From NCBI RefSeq assembly GCF_004358445.1, contig NZ_CP037951.1:3110001-3174000 (forward strand): DNA of 64,000 bases, given 5' to 3'. Each line of letters starts with the position of its first letter. The first letter of the stretch is position 1. The notes beneath the pieces are model-generated. The model ran no database searches. It was given only the letters and a program-made list of their open reading frames with translations, and had not been told where the DNA came from. The stretch is from Parashewanella tropica. Its GTDB lineage: Bacteria; Pseudomonadota; Gammaproteobacteria; Enterobacterales; Shewanellaceae. Position numbers and translations under genes: made by a program. Shown here in pieces: positions 1-10,131 of the stretch.

Positions 1-2384
1 TCAGAATGTCCTGTCATACGACGCTTTTTGTTGGTTGGGTCAATTTCACCATTCGGTAAAATTTCAATTTCAGAGTCACTTAAGGTTAAGTTTCCTGCAA
101 CAAAAAAGTGTTCTCCGATACCACCTAAGAACTCAAGATCGTGTAAGAATTCCGTTTCGATACCATAAATTAAACCTGATTCAGCATTGTAAAATTTAAG
201 CTGACGACCGGCTTCTGAAATACGTTGAATTGGCTCGATTGGTGCTTCTAGGTCTTTATAGAAGCCGCCTACACTGAAGCTGTTTCCTTCTTCAGAATAC
301 CACTCCCAACGAAGGTCAAAGTTAACAATATCTGAACTTTCCAGTTCTGGGTTACCAAAGAAATCGAATCCAGTCACCGGATCTTGGAAACGAACAGGTG
401 AAACTTCACGTAAATCTGGGCGAACGACAGTTTTACTCACCCCCATACGCCATTGAGTAATATCAGAATCTTTCCAAGTGACAGACAGTGAAGGATAGAT
501 GCCATCATCTTTTATAATGTAATCTAAAATATCATAACGACCGTTCTCGTCAGAAATTCGCCCCTCTGGGGTTAAAGGTAACGTTACACGGCGAAAGTCT
601 TCATAGCGAATGCCTGCATATACGCGCCATACATCATCAAAATCAATATCTACACTACCAAAGTAAGCATCGTTCTTTTCTGTAGCGACATAATCTTCAG
701 TGTCTGTAGAGGCGTCTCGAAGCTCAAGCTTTAGGCGGTTATTATCAATGTTTCCGTCCGAGAAAATTTTATCGAAGCGTTCTGATAAAATTGAACCATT
801 AGGTGCTGTTGGAGCTAAACCAACCTCAAGCCCTAAACGAGTGGCATCGCTATCACGAACACGCTCGTAGTACTGATAACCACCTCTTATCTTCACTACG
901 TTATTACCAAACTCTAATGGCAATGTAACGTCCCAACCATAGTTTTTAGAGTCATCTTCCAAATTGCTGTAAACGTATTTAGGCGCATCTTGAGTATTTA
1001 AAACAGCGTTAGTGAAAGTGCCATCATTTTGTTCAATTACGTTATAGGTATAACTTAACTCATTAGGTGCATAACGACGTGAACGAGAGTCAGAATACAT
1101 CCACTTGGCTTCAATATCCCACCAATCGGTCAAGTAGTGTTCACCACGGATTTGGTTACTGATCAGTGTTCGCTCTTCGTATTCGATGTCATTGACTTGT
1201 AAAGCATTTGGCTCACCAATGGTGTCAATAGTTTCTTCAATACCTATAGATACGTCATCAGAGGTGTCACGTAAGTAAGTAGTGAAGGTTTCTACTTTGT
1301 GGTCATCGTTTAGCTCAAAGCCCATATTAAACATGCCTGAAACTTGTACAACTGAATCCGTTCCCTTGATGTCTTTTTGGTTTTCAACTTGCACATTGTT
1401 AGCATCACCGTCTAATTCAACTTCACGCTTGGTGTAGTTTTCAGACTTACGCTTATAAGCAACAGCACCGATTAATCCAAATACTGACTCTTCACCGACT
1501 TCCCATTTGTCTCCAACGGCAATATTCGCGTTTACTGGCGTTGGGGTGTCTCTAGTATCAATCGCCATATTGCGATTCATATCTAATGCTAATGAGCGAT
1601 TTAGGCTTTGAGCTTGCTGGAATGTAAGCTTTCCTTTTGAACCAGTAAAAATATCAATTGGGCTTAAGCCACCATATGCTTTGATGGTATTGGTGATGCT
1701 TTTAGGCATAGCACGGGTACCATCGTCCTTACCCCACTTATCATCACTTCCACCTTTGTAGGTATAGCTATCGTTTGAGTCATTCGAGTTGTGCTCAGTG
1801 CCGACAGACATCTTAAACATGAAGTCGGATGGAATCGATTTAGTACGAATGTCGACATGACCGCCACCAAACGCGGCAGGCATATCGGCAGAAGCGGCTT
1901 TTTGTACTGACAGTGACTCGATGATTGATGCTGGAAACATATCCAGCGGCACAACATTACGAGTAGGATCTGGTGATGGAACAACAGCGCCATTTAATGA
2001 CGTCGATGAATAGCGCTCACCTAAACCACGAACGTAAATGAATTTACCATCTTTCAACGTCAGTCCTGTCACACGACGAAGAGCTGCTGCTGCATCACTA
2101 TCACCTGTTCGACCAATTTGCTCTGAGCCCATTAAATCGGCAACGGTTGGTAGTTCACGACGCTCTTCCATGGCGGCTGAAGCAGAACTTCTTAAACGAC
2201 CAATAACTTGAATGGCTTCAATTGGAAAATCGTCCTTGTCGATAACCTTATTTTCATCAGCAGTTGTTGCTTCAGCATCTTCCGCTGAAAACGCAGGTAA
2301 AACCGTAAAAGCTGCCGCCGCTGACATAGCAAGGGCAATAGCTTTTGTTAATTTACTCGTGGAAAAATTTGGCTTGGTCTTCAT
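1..2384 (-). CDS. TonB-dependent outer membrane receptor, C-terminus beyond the window
   Basis: The reading frame is open from an ATG at 2384 to the left edge, giving about 794 residues without a stop, so the C-terminal strands are missing. The start MKTKPNFSTSKLTKAIALA with a run of Ala/Val and then FSAEDA looks like a cleavable signal peptide. A TonB-box-like stretch (IEAIQVIGRL) is followed by a plug domain (PTVADLMGSEQIGRTGDSDA, then YVRGLGERYSSTSLNGAVVP), and the rest is rich in alternating aromatic beta-strand sequence typical of the barrel. Family members take up siderophores, heme, vitamin B12, metals or oligosaccharides across the outer membrane; no motif here tells which. It lies 150 bp downstream of a large lipoprotein gene on the same strand, so the two probably work together at the cell surface. 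Family confident, substrate unknown. Confidence 0.9.
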   Translation of the reverse strand, partial: MKTKPNFSTSKLTKAIALAMSAAAAFTVLPAFSAEDAEATTADENKVIDKDDFPIEAIQVIGRLRSSASAAMEERRELPTVADLMGSEQIGRTGDSDAAAALRRVTGLTLKDGKFIYVRGLGERYSSTSLNGAVVPSPDPTRNVVPLDMFPASIIESLSVQKAASADMPAAFGGGHVDIRTKSIPSDFMFKMSVGTEHNSNDSNDSYTYKGGSDDKWGKDDGTRAMPKSITNTIKAYGGLSPIDIFTGSKGKLTFQQAQSLNRSLALDMNRNMAIDTRDTPTPVNANIAVGDKWEVGEESVFGLIGAVAYKRKSENYTKREVELDGDANNVQVENQKDIKGTDSVVQVSGMFNMGFELNDDHKVETFTTYLRDTSDDVSIGIEETIDTIGEPNALQVNDIEYEERTLISNQIRGEHYLTDWWDIEAKWMYSDSRSRRYAPNELSYTYNVIEQNDGTFTNAVLNTQDAPKYVYSNLEDDSKNYGWDVTLPLEFGNNVVKIRGGYQYYERVRDSDATRLGLEVGLAPTAPNGSILSERFDKIFSDGNIDNNRLKLELRDASTDTEDYVATEKNDAYFGSVDIDFDDVWRVYAGIRYEDFRRVTLPLTPEGRISDENGRYDILDYIIKDDGIYPSLSVTWKDSDITQWRMGVSKTVVRPDLREVSPVRFQDPVTGFDFFGNPELESSDIVNFDLRWEWYSEEGNSFSVGGFYKDLEAPIEPIQRISEAGRQLKFYNAESGLIYGIETEFLHDLEFLGGIGEHFFVAGNLTLSDSEIEILPNGEIDPTNKKRRMTGHS

Positions 2385-2499
2385 TTCTTGACTGTCCTGT
2401 CTCAAACCGTCATCGACTGCGGTTTACGTTCACTTAGGGTGTGTTTTGGTATTTAAAAAAAGCAACTTTTCAATCGCCATAAATTACTTTTTTTAAAGA

Positions 2500-2526
2500 A
2501 ACCGACGACCGCATAGGCCGTCGGTT
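2500..2526 (-). terminator. Hairpin between the lipoprotein and receptor genes, weak terminator or attenuator
   Basis: Just after the lipoprotein stop codon, AACCGACG pairs with CGTCGGTT around an 11-base loop. The downstream sequence on the minus strand is TTCTTTAAAAAAAG, so the T-tract is poor. It may reduce read-through into the receptor gene or stabilise the 3' end of the lipoprotein message. Confidence 0.35.
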
Positions 2527-2534
2527 GAGTGGAA

Positions 2535-5348
2535 TTACTTCTCAGGGTTGAAAGTCCAGCCTTCAGTCCAATCAGTTGTTCCATCGAAAGCACCAATGTA
2601 ATTGGTCTTATCGAAGAAGCTGTCTGCACTTAGGTCTTTACCTTTACCAATCAAAGTTGCGTCATCAGAAGCAGGCTTACCGTTGGTTAGTGTTACTGCA
2701 GTTGCCTTGTTACCTTCTTGAGCTTTGAACCAAGCTTCAGTGTCGATATCGTTATCTGCTTTATCATCACCATCGCTGTACTTGAATGGTTCGTTACAAT
2801 CAATCACTGAGTGGGTGATTTGTAGAGACTTATCGTTAGCATGGTCAACCAATTCAGGGAAAGAACCATCAAGCTCTAAACACTCACCAGACTCAGTTTC
2901 CTCAGTTGAACCTTTACGGCCTTGAACCAGAAGATTGTGTAGAGAACCTTTGGTAGCGACACGAAGAATGATACCTTCACCTTTATCACCACTCGCATTC
3001 TTAGTATCAACACCCGGTAGGATAGTTACATTAGAAAGCGTTGGGTTAGAGATAGGTGTTGCCCCTGCACTCTTATGGCTATCAGCTTCGATACCACGGT
3101 TAGCTTGACCATCTTCATGAGTGATGTATAAGTGTTGTACTTTACCTGTCCAGCCGTTCGTCCAGTCTAAGCTGTCATCAAAGTTATGCGTTAAGTAAAC
3201 ATACTTTAGGTTTACCGCACCACCCCAGAATTCAACACCGTCATCACCATTTGCGTGAACTTGGATGTGGTCAACTTGAGTACCACTACCCACAGCCGCA
3301 AATGAAATGCCGTTCATCTCTTGAGTGTCATTAACTTTGAAACCAGCGTACTTAACGACAACATAACTTAGCTGACCGCTGTTATCTGCATTATTGTTAC
3401 CACCATAGTTATGGCTACCAACTTCAAATGAAACATCGCAGTTCGCTTTGTCTGAACACTTATTTGTTAAGCCGTTACCCAGTAGCACTAGACCACCCCA
3501 CTGACCACGAGAAGGTGTTGCACCAGAGATAACATCTTCTTCAGAAGTCATTACGATTGGACGCTGTTTACTACCTGTAGCCATAATTTTAGAGCCACGG
3601 CTTACAGCAATGTAAGAGTCCGCTTTAGAGAAGATTTTAACGCCCGCTTGAATACCTAAGGTTGCAGAGTCTTTATTATCACCACCAACAAGAACCGCTC
3701 CACCTTTTAACTTATAAAGTACGTTAGAACCTGCTAGTAAAGTTACGTTAGAAGTCAGGTTGCCAGATAAGCTACAAACTAGATTAACTTTTGAGTCTTT
3801 AAACAAACCAGCAGTAACAGTTTCAGAAGTGGTTCCTGCAGGACAAGAGTTAAGCTCAGGTAGGCCTGCTGCAGGCTGCTCACCAGAATGAATATCGGTT
3901 GTCCAGCCAGTAGTCCAATCGTTTGTACCATCGAATGCACCAACATACTCAGCGTTATCTAAACGGCTGTCTTCGTTGGCTAAATTTGCTTTACCATTAG
4001 TACGAGCTGGAGAAGATGGGTTTGGCTGATAACCATTTAAATCAGAAGCCGCAGCTAGATTATTTTTACCATCAGCTAAGAACCATTCTTCGGTGTTTAA
4101 AATCACATTATCAGCATCGTCTTTTGTGCTCTTAAATGGCTCGGTACAATCAATGATGCTGTTTTCAACAGTCAATTTATCCGCTTCAACATTTGCAACT
4201 GTGCTACTGCCATTGATTTCTAAACACTCACCTGACGCAGCGCCACCTTTAACCAATAAGTTGTACGCTTTTGCTGCTGTGCCTTTACGGAACAAGATCC
4301 CCTCTGCATCATCACCACCAGAGTTTGCGCCTTCTGCCACATCAATAGTGAAGTTAGCTAATACAGGGTTAGACATTGGCTCTGCCGCAGCATCGCTGTT
4401 GCTGTCTGCTTCGATACCACGGTTAGAACCATTATCTTTTTGACGGATATAAACGTGTTGAGCAGCACCTGTCCAACCGTTTGTCCAATCTAAAGAGTCA
4501 TCGAAGTTATTGGTAAGTACAACATTCTTAACAGAAACGCTACCACCCCAGAACTCGATACCATCATCGTTATTCTCGTGTACTTGAATATGGCTAACTT
4601 GCGTACCGCTACCTACAGCGGCAAAAGAGATACCGTTCATTTCTTGAGTATCGTTGATTTTAAAACCACCGAACTCAACACGAACGTATTTGATAGAACC
4701 TGAATTATCGTCAGCTTTATTACCACCGTAGCTGTAATCACCCACTTCGAAAGATGCTGAACAGTTATTCAAGTCAGGGCAAGTATTTACAGGCGCATTA
4801 CCAAGAAGGACTAAACCACCCCACTGGCCAGCTTCACCTTTTTGACCAAGGCCTTTTTGAAGAGAGGTAAACACGATTGGTGCGCTTTCAGTACCAATAG
4901 CTTTGATTTTTGAGCCACGACTGATCGCAATATAAGATTGGCTAGCACCTAAAACTTTAGTGCCTGCTTGGATTTCTAAATCAACTTGTTTTGCATTATC
5001 ACCACCAGCAACAACCGCACCTTCAAGTAACCAAACAACATCATTACCTAAAACAATACGCTTACCGTCTTGGCCACCATTATTGCCAATCGTTGAAGGG
5101 CCTGAAGAAGGAGCTAGAGTGCCTTTGAGTACCCACACTTCTTTTCCGTCAATTTTAGCAAGAGTAGTACTTTTCGATGCAAAACCACCGTAGGCTTTTT
5201 CTTGAGCAGTTTTTCCAGGAGGAGGTGGTGTCACGCCACCGCCATTGTTGCCATCACTACCAGTGTTTACGTTGATATCGCCGCCACAGCCAGCTAACGC
5301 TAATGCTGTTGTTAAAGCAGCCAATTTAAAAAGATTCTTCAGTTCCAT
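2535..5348 (-). CDS. Large surface lipoprotein with an internal twofold domain duplication
   Basis: The product is 937 residues. The start is taken at 5348 because GGAG sits six bases before it; the ATG at 5354 directly abuts that GGAG. The N-terminus MELKNLFKLAALTTALALAGC is a lipoprotein signal with lipobox LAGC, followed by a Gly/Asn/Pro-rich linker. Two homologous halves (about residues 50-480 and 490-937) each carry QWGGLVLLGN, YGGN, NDTQEMNGISFAAVGSGTQV, DDGxEFWGG, NFDDSLDWTNGWTG, NRGIEADS and GECLE motifs, and each ends with GAFDGTxDWTxGWT. The repeated short hydrophobic/Gly/Asn strands suggest a parallel beta-helix fold (inference). It is upstream of and co-directional with a TonB-dependent receptor, so it may be a surface ligand-binding partner. 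Ligand unknown. Confidence 0.8.
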   Translation of the reverse strand: MELKNLFKLAALTTALALAGCGGDINVNTGSDGNNGGGVTPPPPGKTAQEKAYGGFASKSTTLAKIDGKEVWVLKGTLAPSSGPSTIGNNGGQDGKRIVLGNDVVWLLEGAVVAGGDNAKQVDLEIQAGTKVLGASQSYIAISRGSKIKAIGTESAPIVFTSLQKGLGQKGEAGQWGGLVLLGNAPVNTCPDLNNCSASFEVGDYSYGGNKADDNSGSIKYVRVEFGGFKINDTQEMNGISFAAVGSGTQVSHIQVHENNDDGIEFWGGSVSVKNVVLTNNFDDSLDWTNGWTGAAQHVYIRQKDNGSNRGIEADSNSDAAAEPMSNPVLANFTIDVAEGANSGGDDAEGILFRKGTAAKAYNLLVKGGAASGECLEINGSSTVANVEADKLTVENSIIDCTEPFKSTKDDADNVILNTEEWFLADGKNNLAAASDLNGYQPNPSSPARTNGKANLANEDSRLDNAEYVGAFDGTNDWTTGWTTDIHSGEQPAAGLPELNSCPAGTTSETVTAGLFKDSKVNLVCSLSGNLTSNVTLLAGSNVLYKLKGGAVLVGGDNKDSATLGIQAGVKIFSKADSYIAVSRGSKIMATGSKQRPIVMTSEEDVISGATPSRGQWGGLVLLGNGLTNKCSDKANCDVSFEVGSHNYGGNNNADNSGQLSYVVVKYAGFKVNDTQEMNGISFAAVGSGTQVDHIQVHANGDDGVEFWGGAVNLKYVYLTHNFDDSLDWTNGWTGKVQHLYITHEDGQANRGIEADSHKSAGATPISNPTLSNVTILPGVDTKNASGDKGEGIILRVATKGSLHNLLVQGRKGSTEETESGECLELDGSFPELVDHANDKSLQITHSVIDCNEPFKYSDGDDKADNDIDTEAWFKAQEGNKATAVTLTNGKPASDDATLIGKGKDLSADSFFDKTNYIGAFDGTTDWTEGWTFNPEK

Positions 5349-5576
5349 TGTCATCTCCGAGGACGGAATTTAGGGTTAAGTTTTTAGGCAGGTAAAAACT
5401 AACGCTTAAAAATGACAAAAGAACTGCATTTATATTTCTAAAATATTTATTTTATATTTAAGAAAGGTTTAAGAAATACTACAAAATAATTACACCGAAC
5501 ATTGTTTTCAAAATAAAACAGCAACTTACAGAATGACTTCAAACACTATAAACTAAGACGACACTCGGAGAACAGT

Positions 5577-6077
5577 TCAATTCAACTGAATTAAAGAAGC
5601 CATATAAAAAGCATCAACATATTGACCATCACGAAACGCATAATTCTTGGCTGTCCCTTCTATTTCAAAGCCACAACTCTTATATAAGGCAATTGCAGCT
5701 TGATTGTCGGTATACACTTCAATTTCAATTCGAGAAACAGCCAACCAATCATGAGCGAGCTTTTGCGCTTCTTTTAATAATGCTTTACCGACTCCTTGTC
5801 CTCTAGCTGATTCACAGACTCCCATACCTAAATTAGCGACATGCTTACGTCTCGGTCGAGTAAATACTTCCATGCCGACTTGTCCCACGATCTTTCCGTC
5901 AATTTCGGCAACTAGACTGTGGAAGTTTTCGGGCAATTTCCCTAAAAATGCTTTCCATTTTTCAATAGAAGGATGAGGTAATTGAAGGGTATTTGCATAT
6001 ATGCTTGGCTGTTCGTACAAACTCATGATGGCTTCAATATCTTCTGTACGACTATGACGAATTGTAATTGTTGTCAT
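5577..6077 (-). CDS. aaaT: GNAT N-acetyltransferase, AaaT/YhhY type
   Basis: This 166-residue protein matches the remembered sequence of E. coli YhhY (AaaT, an L-amino acid N-acetyltransferase) almost throughout: the N-terminal TLQLPHPS segment, RPRRKHVANLGMGV, the acetyl-CoA loop RGQGVGKALL, and the C-terminal GFEIEGTAKNYAFRDGQYVD with AFYMA. The R/Q-x-x-G-x-G/A loop binds the acetyl-CoA pyrophosphate. It is expected in the cytoplasm, acetylating amino acids or small amines. It lies 24 bp downstream of a pilin-like gene on the same strand and may be co-transcribed with it, although no functional link is apparent. Confidence 0.85.
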   Translation of the reverse strand: MTTITIRHSRTEDIEAIMSLYEQPSIYANTLQLPHPSIEKWKAFLGKLPENFHSLVAEIDGKIVGQVGMEVFTRPRRKHVANLGMGVCESARGQGVGKALLKEAQKLAHDWLAVSRIEIEVYTDNQAAIALYKSCGFEIEGTAKNYAFRDGQYVDAFYMASLIQLN

Positions 6078-6101
6078 TCTTTGATTTATTCCATTAAATA
6101 T

Positions 6102-6644
6102 TTACAACCCAACTGACACTTCGCCAGTATGAGCGTTATAACTGACTGTAAGGGTATTTTTTTTGACATGACGATAACGGCATTGAGCTGTAGCTATATA
6201 TTCAACAACATAATCGGCTTCATTTGCATTAACGTAATCATTATTTCTGCCTTGCTCAGCTGCTCTTGCAGAATTATCGTCCAATACTTGATTCCATACA
6301 GATTGGCAATCGGCACCGTTATTGAGATCAAGCGCATCAGGTGATTCATTACCATGGGGGTAACTTTGTGCAGGCCATCCAAACCGATTCATATCAATAT
6401 TTTTAGTGCTTTGAGGGTAAATATTAAATTCTTCAACTCCTGTCGTATACCCCTCTGCCCTCCACTTGATATGCGCCAAGTTAATCGCTTGTTTAAATGA
6501 TGCCGCAGTAGCTTTATGAGTCGCAATTAAAGCATCATCTTCAAAATTGATAAACTTACTGGATGCCGTCACGGCTAAGATACCGAGTAGAACGATAACA
6601 GAGACTAACTCAATTAAGGTGAATCCTTTATTCACGCCTTGCAT
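6102..6644 (-). CDS. Type IV pilin-like protein, MSHA minor pilin type
   Basis: The 180-residue product begins MQGVNKGFTLIELVSVIVLL, a short basic leader with the prepilin peptidase site G^FTLIEL and the conserved Glu at position +5 of the mature protein, followed by the hydrophobic assembly helix. The next segment (SSKFINFEDDA) is typical of MSHA pilins such as MshB. Two cysteines in the C-terminal half (ADCQ, AQCRY) could form the usual pilin disulfide. No other pilus genes are in the window, so it is an orphan that would need assembly machinery encoded elsewhere. Minor pilin of an MSHA-like pilus or type II secretion pseudopilin are both possible; the MSHA type fits best. Confidence 0.8.
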   Translation of the reverse strand: MQGVNKGFTLIELVSVIVLLGILAVTASSKFINFEDDALIATHKATAASFKQAINLAHIKWRAEGYTTGVEEFNIYPQSTKNIDMNRFGWPAQSYPHGNESPDALDLNNGADCQSVWNQVLDDNSARAAEQGRNNDYVNANEADYVVEYIATAQCRYRHVKKNTLTVSYNAHTGEVSVGL

Positions 6645-6873
6645 CGTAAATTATCTCCATTAAAGCAAAAAATCAGTATTTCAATTACCAAATCACAATT
6701 TGGTTAATGATTCCTGAGATATTAATTTATTGCAGCATAAATCACCATAGTTGCACGTAGATAAAAGCTCAAACATAGCTTATATCCAACAAATATAACG
6801 ACTCTTTTTTCGAATAATCAATAACAAGCATAGAAGACGTTATTTTTAAGAATTGGTCTTAACAAATTCACTT

Positions 6874-6903
6874 TGACAAGAATTGATTTGTATCTGTAGA
6901 TTT
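6874..6903 (+). promoter_or_regulatory. Candidate sigma-70 promoter for the small secreted protein
   Basis: In the 323-bp gap between the pilin gene and the secreted protein gene there is a perfect -35 TTGACA (6874-6879) and a TAGATT -10 candidate (6898-6903), with an 18-base spacer. The start codon is 65 bp further on with an AGGAG ribosome site at about 6958. The rest of the gap is AT-rich with no other recognisable element. Confidence 0.45.
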
Positions 6904-6967
6904 ATCTGTCCTCGATACGTTCAACCTCGTATCGGCTCATTTTTCGTTCACTATTTTAGGAGAAACA

Positions 6968-7417
6968 ATGAGTACATTGAAAAAGTTAAAACTTCTCGCA
7001 GTTACATCTTTATTCTTGATGTCTGGTACGGCTCTAGCCTCAACTCATACCGCAATAAAAACCCAGAGTCAGAGTGACAATATTACTGTTAGCTCATCCA
7101 AAATTCCGACGAGCAACTATACGCCGATGGGAGCTATTCCCTCTCTGGCTTGTAAATTAAAACGAAATCCTGCGACGTGTATTCCTGTAGGAAATTTATC
7201 GATTCTCCCGCTAGTGTTGAAGTTTCCCGATACTAAACTAGGTGATGCTCAACTCGCTCAACTTGGGTTAATCATTATGTCCAATAAAACGGTAAAGCAT
7301 GATACTGAGAAAGTGGAAATCATCAGCATGATGGGAGGTAAAGTACTCTACAACGGTGATGCAAAAAATTATGTTGGCGTGAAATGTGTCTTAAATAAAT
7401 GCAGCGATTGGGATTAA
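6968..7417 (+). CDS. Small secreted protein of unknown function
   Basis: This is a 149-residue protein with a Sec signal peptide: Lys-rich start, hydrophobic LLAVTSLFLMSGTALA, and probable cleavage before STHTA. The mature part of about 120 residues has four cysteines in two close pairs (LACKLKRNPATC and VKCVLNKC), which suggests two disulfides in a periplasmic or extracellular protein. I do not recognise the family. It has its own candidate promoter upstream and a strong terminator just downstream, so it is probably a single-gene transcript. Confidence 0.65.
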   Translation: MSTLKKLKLLAVTSLFLMSGTALASTHTAIKTQSQSDNITVSSSKIPTSNYTPMGAIPSLACKLKRNPATCIPVGNLSILPLVLKFPDTKLGDAQLAQLGLIIMSNKTVKHDTEKVEIISMMGGKVLYNGDAKNYVGVKCVLNKCSDWD

Positions 7418-7424
7418 CCATTGA

Positions 7425-7452
7425 AAATGCCGCTAAATAGCGGCATTTATTC
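7425..7452. terminator. Bidirectional rho-independent terminator
   Basis: AAATGCCGCTA pairs perfectly with TAGCGGCATTT around a two-base loop, with TTTATTC on one side and an A-run on the other. It sits between the convergent small secreted protein gene and clpB and can serve both. Confidence 0.85.
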
Positions 7453-7468
7453 TATCAAGTAATCAAAG

Positions 7469-10042
7469 CTACTGCTCAAACACTAATTCATTATCTACCC
7501 GTTTAACTTTAATAGGCGTTCCAGGTAGTAACTTCCCTTGAAGTATTTGCTGTGCCAATGGGTTTTCAATTTCCGTTTGAATAGTTCGCTTAAGTGGTCT
7601 TGCACCGTAAACAGGATCAAAACCAGCGTGAGCAATCAAGTCTAACGAATCTTCACTCAACTCAAGGCTGTAATCTTTGTCCGCCAAACGCTTACGTAAG
7701 TTTTCAATTTGAATGCCCGCAATGTGCTTGATGTGCTCTTGTCCAAGGCTATGGAACACCACAGTTTCATCAATACGGTTTAAAAACTCAGGACGGAAAT
7801 TATTTGAAACTACGCCCATTACCGCTTGTTTCATTTCTTCGTAATTAAGATCTGAAGCATGTTCTTGGATCAAATCAGAACCTAAGTTAGATGTCATGAT
7901 CACTACAGTATTTCGAAAATCAACGGTACGACCTTGACCATCCGTTAAGCGTCCATCATCTAATACTTGCAACAAAATGTTGAATACATCAGGATGCGCT
8001 TTTTCTACTTCATCAAGTAAAATGACCGAGTAAGGCTTTCGTCTTACTGCTTCAGTTAAATAACCACCTTCTTCATAGCCAACATATCCCGGAGGCGCAC
8101 CGACTAAACGAGCTACAGAGTGTTTCTCCATAAACTCCGACATATCAATTCGCACTAATGCCGACTCGGTATCGAAAAGAAACGTCGCGAGTGATTTACA
8201 CAGCTCAGTTTTACCAACACCTGTAGGACCTAAGAATAAGAAAGAACCAATTGGACGATTAGGATCTGACAAACCAGCACGACTGCGACGAATCGAATTT
8301 GCGACCGCATCTACAGCTTCGTTTTGTCCGATAACTCGTTCATGCAAAGCATCTTCCATTTGTAACAGCTTTTCTTTTTCCCCTTCCATCATCTTAGCAA
8401 CTGGAATACCCGTTGCTTTTGATAACACTTCAGCAATCTCTACATCTGTCACTTTATTACGCAGCAAGGTCATTTCTTGCATTTCCGCTTGAGACGCTAA
8501 ATCCAACTGCTTTTCTAGCTCTGGAATTTTGCCGTACTGTAATTCAGACATGCGACCCAAATCACTGGCTCGGCGAGCGACTTCTAAATCATGTCTAGCT
8601 TGCTCTAAATCGGCTTTAATATGCTGAGTACCAGCTAAAGCAGCTTTTTCTGCTGTCCAGACTTCAGTTAATTCAGCCACTTCTTTTTCGACTTTATTTA
8701 ACTCTTCACGCAAGGTTTTTAAACGCTTAGCACTGGCTTCATCTTTTTCCTTTGCGAGCGCTTGTTCTTCAAGTTTCAACTGAATAGCACGACGTTCAAG
8801 TCGGTCTAATGGCTCAGGCTTGGAATCCATTTGCAAACGAATCGAGGATGCGGCTTCATCAATTAAATCAATGGCCTTATCGGGCAGTTTTCGATCAGAC
8901 ATATAGCGATGAGACATAGTTGCAGCAGCAACAATCGCAGGGTCGGTAATTTCTACATGATGATGAAGCTCATAACGCTCTTTTAAACCACGTAAAATGG
9001 CAATGGTCGATTCCACGTTAGGTTCTTCCACCAACACTTTTTGGAAACGGCGTTCTAGGGCAGCATCTTTTTCTACGTATTGGCGATATTCGTCTAAAGT
9101 AGTTGCACCTACACAGTGCAGCTCGCCTCTAGCCAAAGCAGGTTTGAGCATATTGCCCGCATCCATAGCGCCATCGGTTTTGCCTGCGCCAACCATGGTA
9201 TGCAGCTCATCAATAAACAGAATAATCTGTCCTTCTTGTTGAGCTAACTCATTCAATACCGCTTTTAAGCGTTCTTCAAATTCACCTCGGTATTTTGCCC
9301 CCGCAATTAACGCACCCATATCTAAAGAAAGTACACGCTTGTTTTTAATGCCTTCTGGCACTTCACCATTAACGATACGCTGAGCTAAACCTTCAACAAT
9401 CGCGGTTTTACCCACGCCCGGCTCACCGATGAGCACAGGGTTATTTTTACTACGACGTTGTAAGACTTGAATCGTACGGCGAATTTCTTCATCACGACCA
9501 ATTACAGGATCTAATTTCCCTTGCTCAGCGCGTTCAGTAAGATCAACCGTATACTTTTTCAAAGCTTGACGATTATCTTCTGCGTTAGGATCATCCATAT
9601 TTTGACCACCACGAATGGTCTCTATGGTTTTTTCAATTTTTTCTACGGTAGCCCCAGCATCTTTCAGTAATGCTGTTAGTTTGTCGCTACCTTCAAGAGC
9701 CGCAAGAACAAACAGCTCGCTTGAAATGAATTTATCTTTTCGCTTTTGCGCCGTTTTATCACATAGGTTTAAAAGTCGGCCCATGGCTTGAGAAAACTGC
9801 ACATCACCACCAGTGCCTTCGACTACAGGTAAGCGATCAATTTCTTGGCTAAGTGCCGAACGTAAGCTTCGAACATTGACTCCAGCTTCACTTAAGAGCG
9901 GAGTAATAGACGTGCCTTCTTGATTCATTAAGGCAGACATCACATGAACAGGTTCAATAAACTGATGATCGCGTCCTAATGCCAGCGACTGTGCATCGGA
10001 TAATGCTTGCTGAAATTTATTTGTCATTCTGTCGAGTCGCAT
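7469..10042 (-). CDS. clpB: ClpB disaggregase chaperone
   Basis: At 857 residues this has the same length as E. coli ClpB and is colinear with it from MRLDR onward. It has an N-terminal Clp-N repeat domain (about 1-150), a first AAA+ module (Walker A GEPGVGKT near residue 206, Walker B ILFIDE), the coiled-coil middle domain (about 400-520), a second AAA+ module (Walker A GPTGVGKT near 605, Walker [14 protein letters not shown], pore loop GYVGYEEGG) and the D2-small domain. The hexamer threads aggregated proteins in the cytosol together with DnaK. It is preceded by a sigma-32-type promoter and a very strong AGGAGG ribosome site. The segment before the second module reads KATGIPV where E. coli has RWTGIPV, a substitution of a usually conserved Trp. 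Confidence 0.98.
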   Translation of the reverse strand: MRLDRMTNKFQQALSDAQSLALGRDHQFIEPVHVMSALMNQEGTSITPLLSEAGVNVRSLRSALSQEIDRLPVVEGTGGDVQFSQAMGRLLNLCDKTAQKRKDKFISSELFVLAALEGSDKLTALLKDAGATVEKIEKTIETIRGGQNMDDPNAEDNRQALKKYTVDLTERAEQGKLDPVIGRDEEIRRTIQVLQRRSKNNPVLIGEPGVGKTAIVEGLAQRIVNGEVPEGIKNKRVLSLDMGALIAGAKYRGEFEERLKAVLNELAQQEGQIILFIDELHTMVGAGKTDGAMDAGNMLKPALARGELHCVGATTLDEYRQYVEKDAALERRFQKVLVEEPNVESTIAILRGLKERYELHHHVEITDPAIVAAATMSHRYMSDRKLPDKAIDLIDEAASSIRLQMDSKPEPLDRLERRAIQLKLEEQALAKEKDEASAKRLKTLREELNKVEKEVAELTEVWTAEKAALAGTQHIKADLEQARHDLEVARRASDLGRMSELQYGKIPELEKQLDLASQAEMQEMTLLRNKVTDVEIAEVLSKATGIPVAKMMEGEKEKLLQMEDALHERVIGQNEAVDAVANSIRRSRAGLSDPNRPIGSFLFLGPTGVGKTELCKSLATFLFDTESALVRIDMSEFMEKHSVARLVGAPPGYVGYEEGGYLTEAVRRKPYSVILLDEVEKAHPDVFNILLQVLDDGRLTDGQGRTVDFRNTVVIMTSNLGSDLIQEHASDLNYEEMKQAVMGVVSNNFRPEFLNRIDETVVFHSLGQEHIKHIAGIQIENLRKRLADKDYSLELSEDSLDLIAHAGFDPVYGARPLKRTIQTEIENPLAQQILQGKLLPGTPIKVKRVDNELVFEQ

Positions 10043-10078
10043 ACCGCCTCCTAAAAAATCAAACTTTGTTGATTTTAA

Positions 10079-10106
10079 AGATGGGGCTTATCGATGTTTT
10101 TTCAAG
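10079..10106 (-). promoter_or_regulatory. Sigma-32 heat-shock promoter of clpB
   Basis: Read on the minus strand this is CTTGAAA, a 13-base spacer, then CCCCATCT. This is essentially the sigma-32 consensus (CTTGAAA-N11-16-CCCCATNT). It ends 36 bp before the clpB start codon. Confidence 0.85.
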
Positions 10107-10131
10107 CGAGAAAGGTACGAATATGTGTGAA

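Noticed and set aside
1664-1993. Minus-strand open frame of 109 codons
   Set aside because: It is a shifted frame inside the TonB-dependent receptor gene, which is open through the whole region in its own frame.
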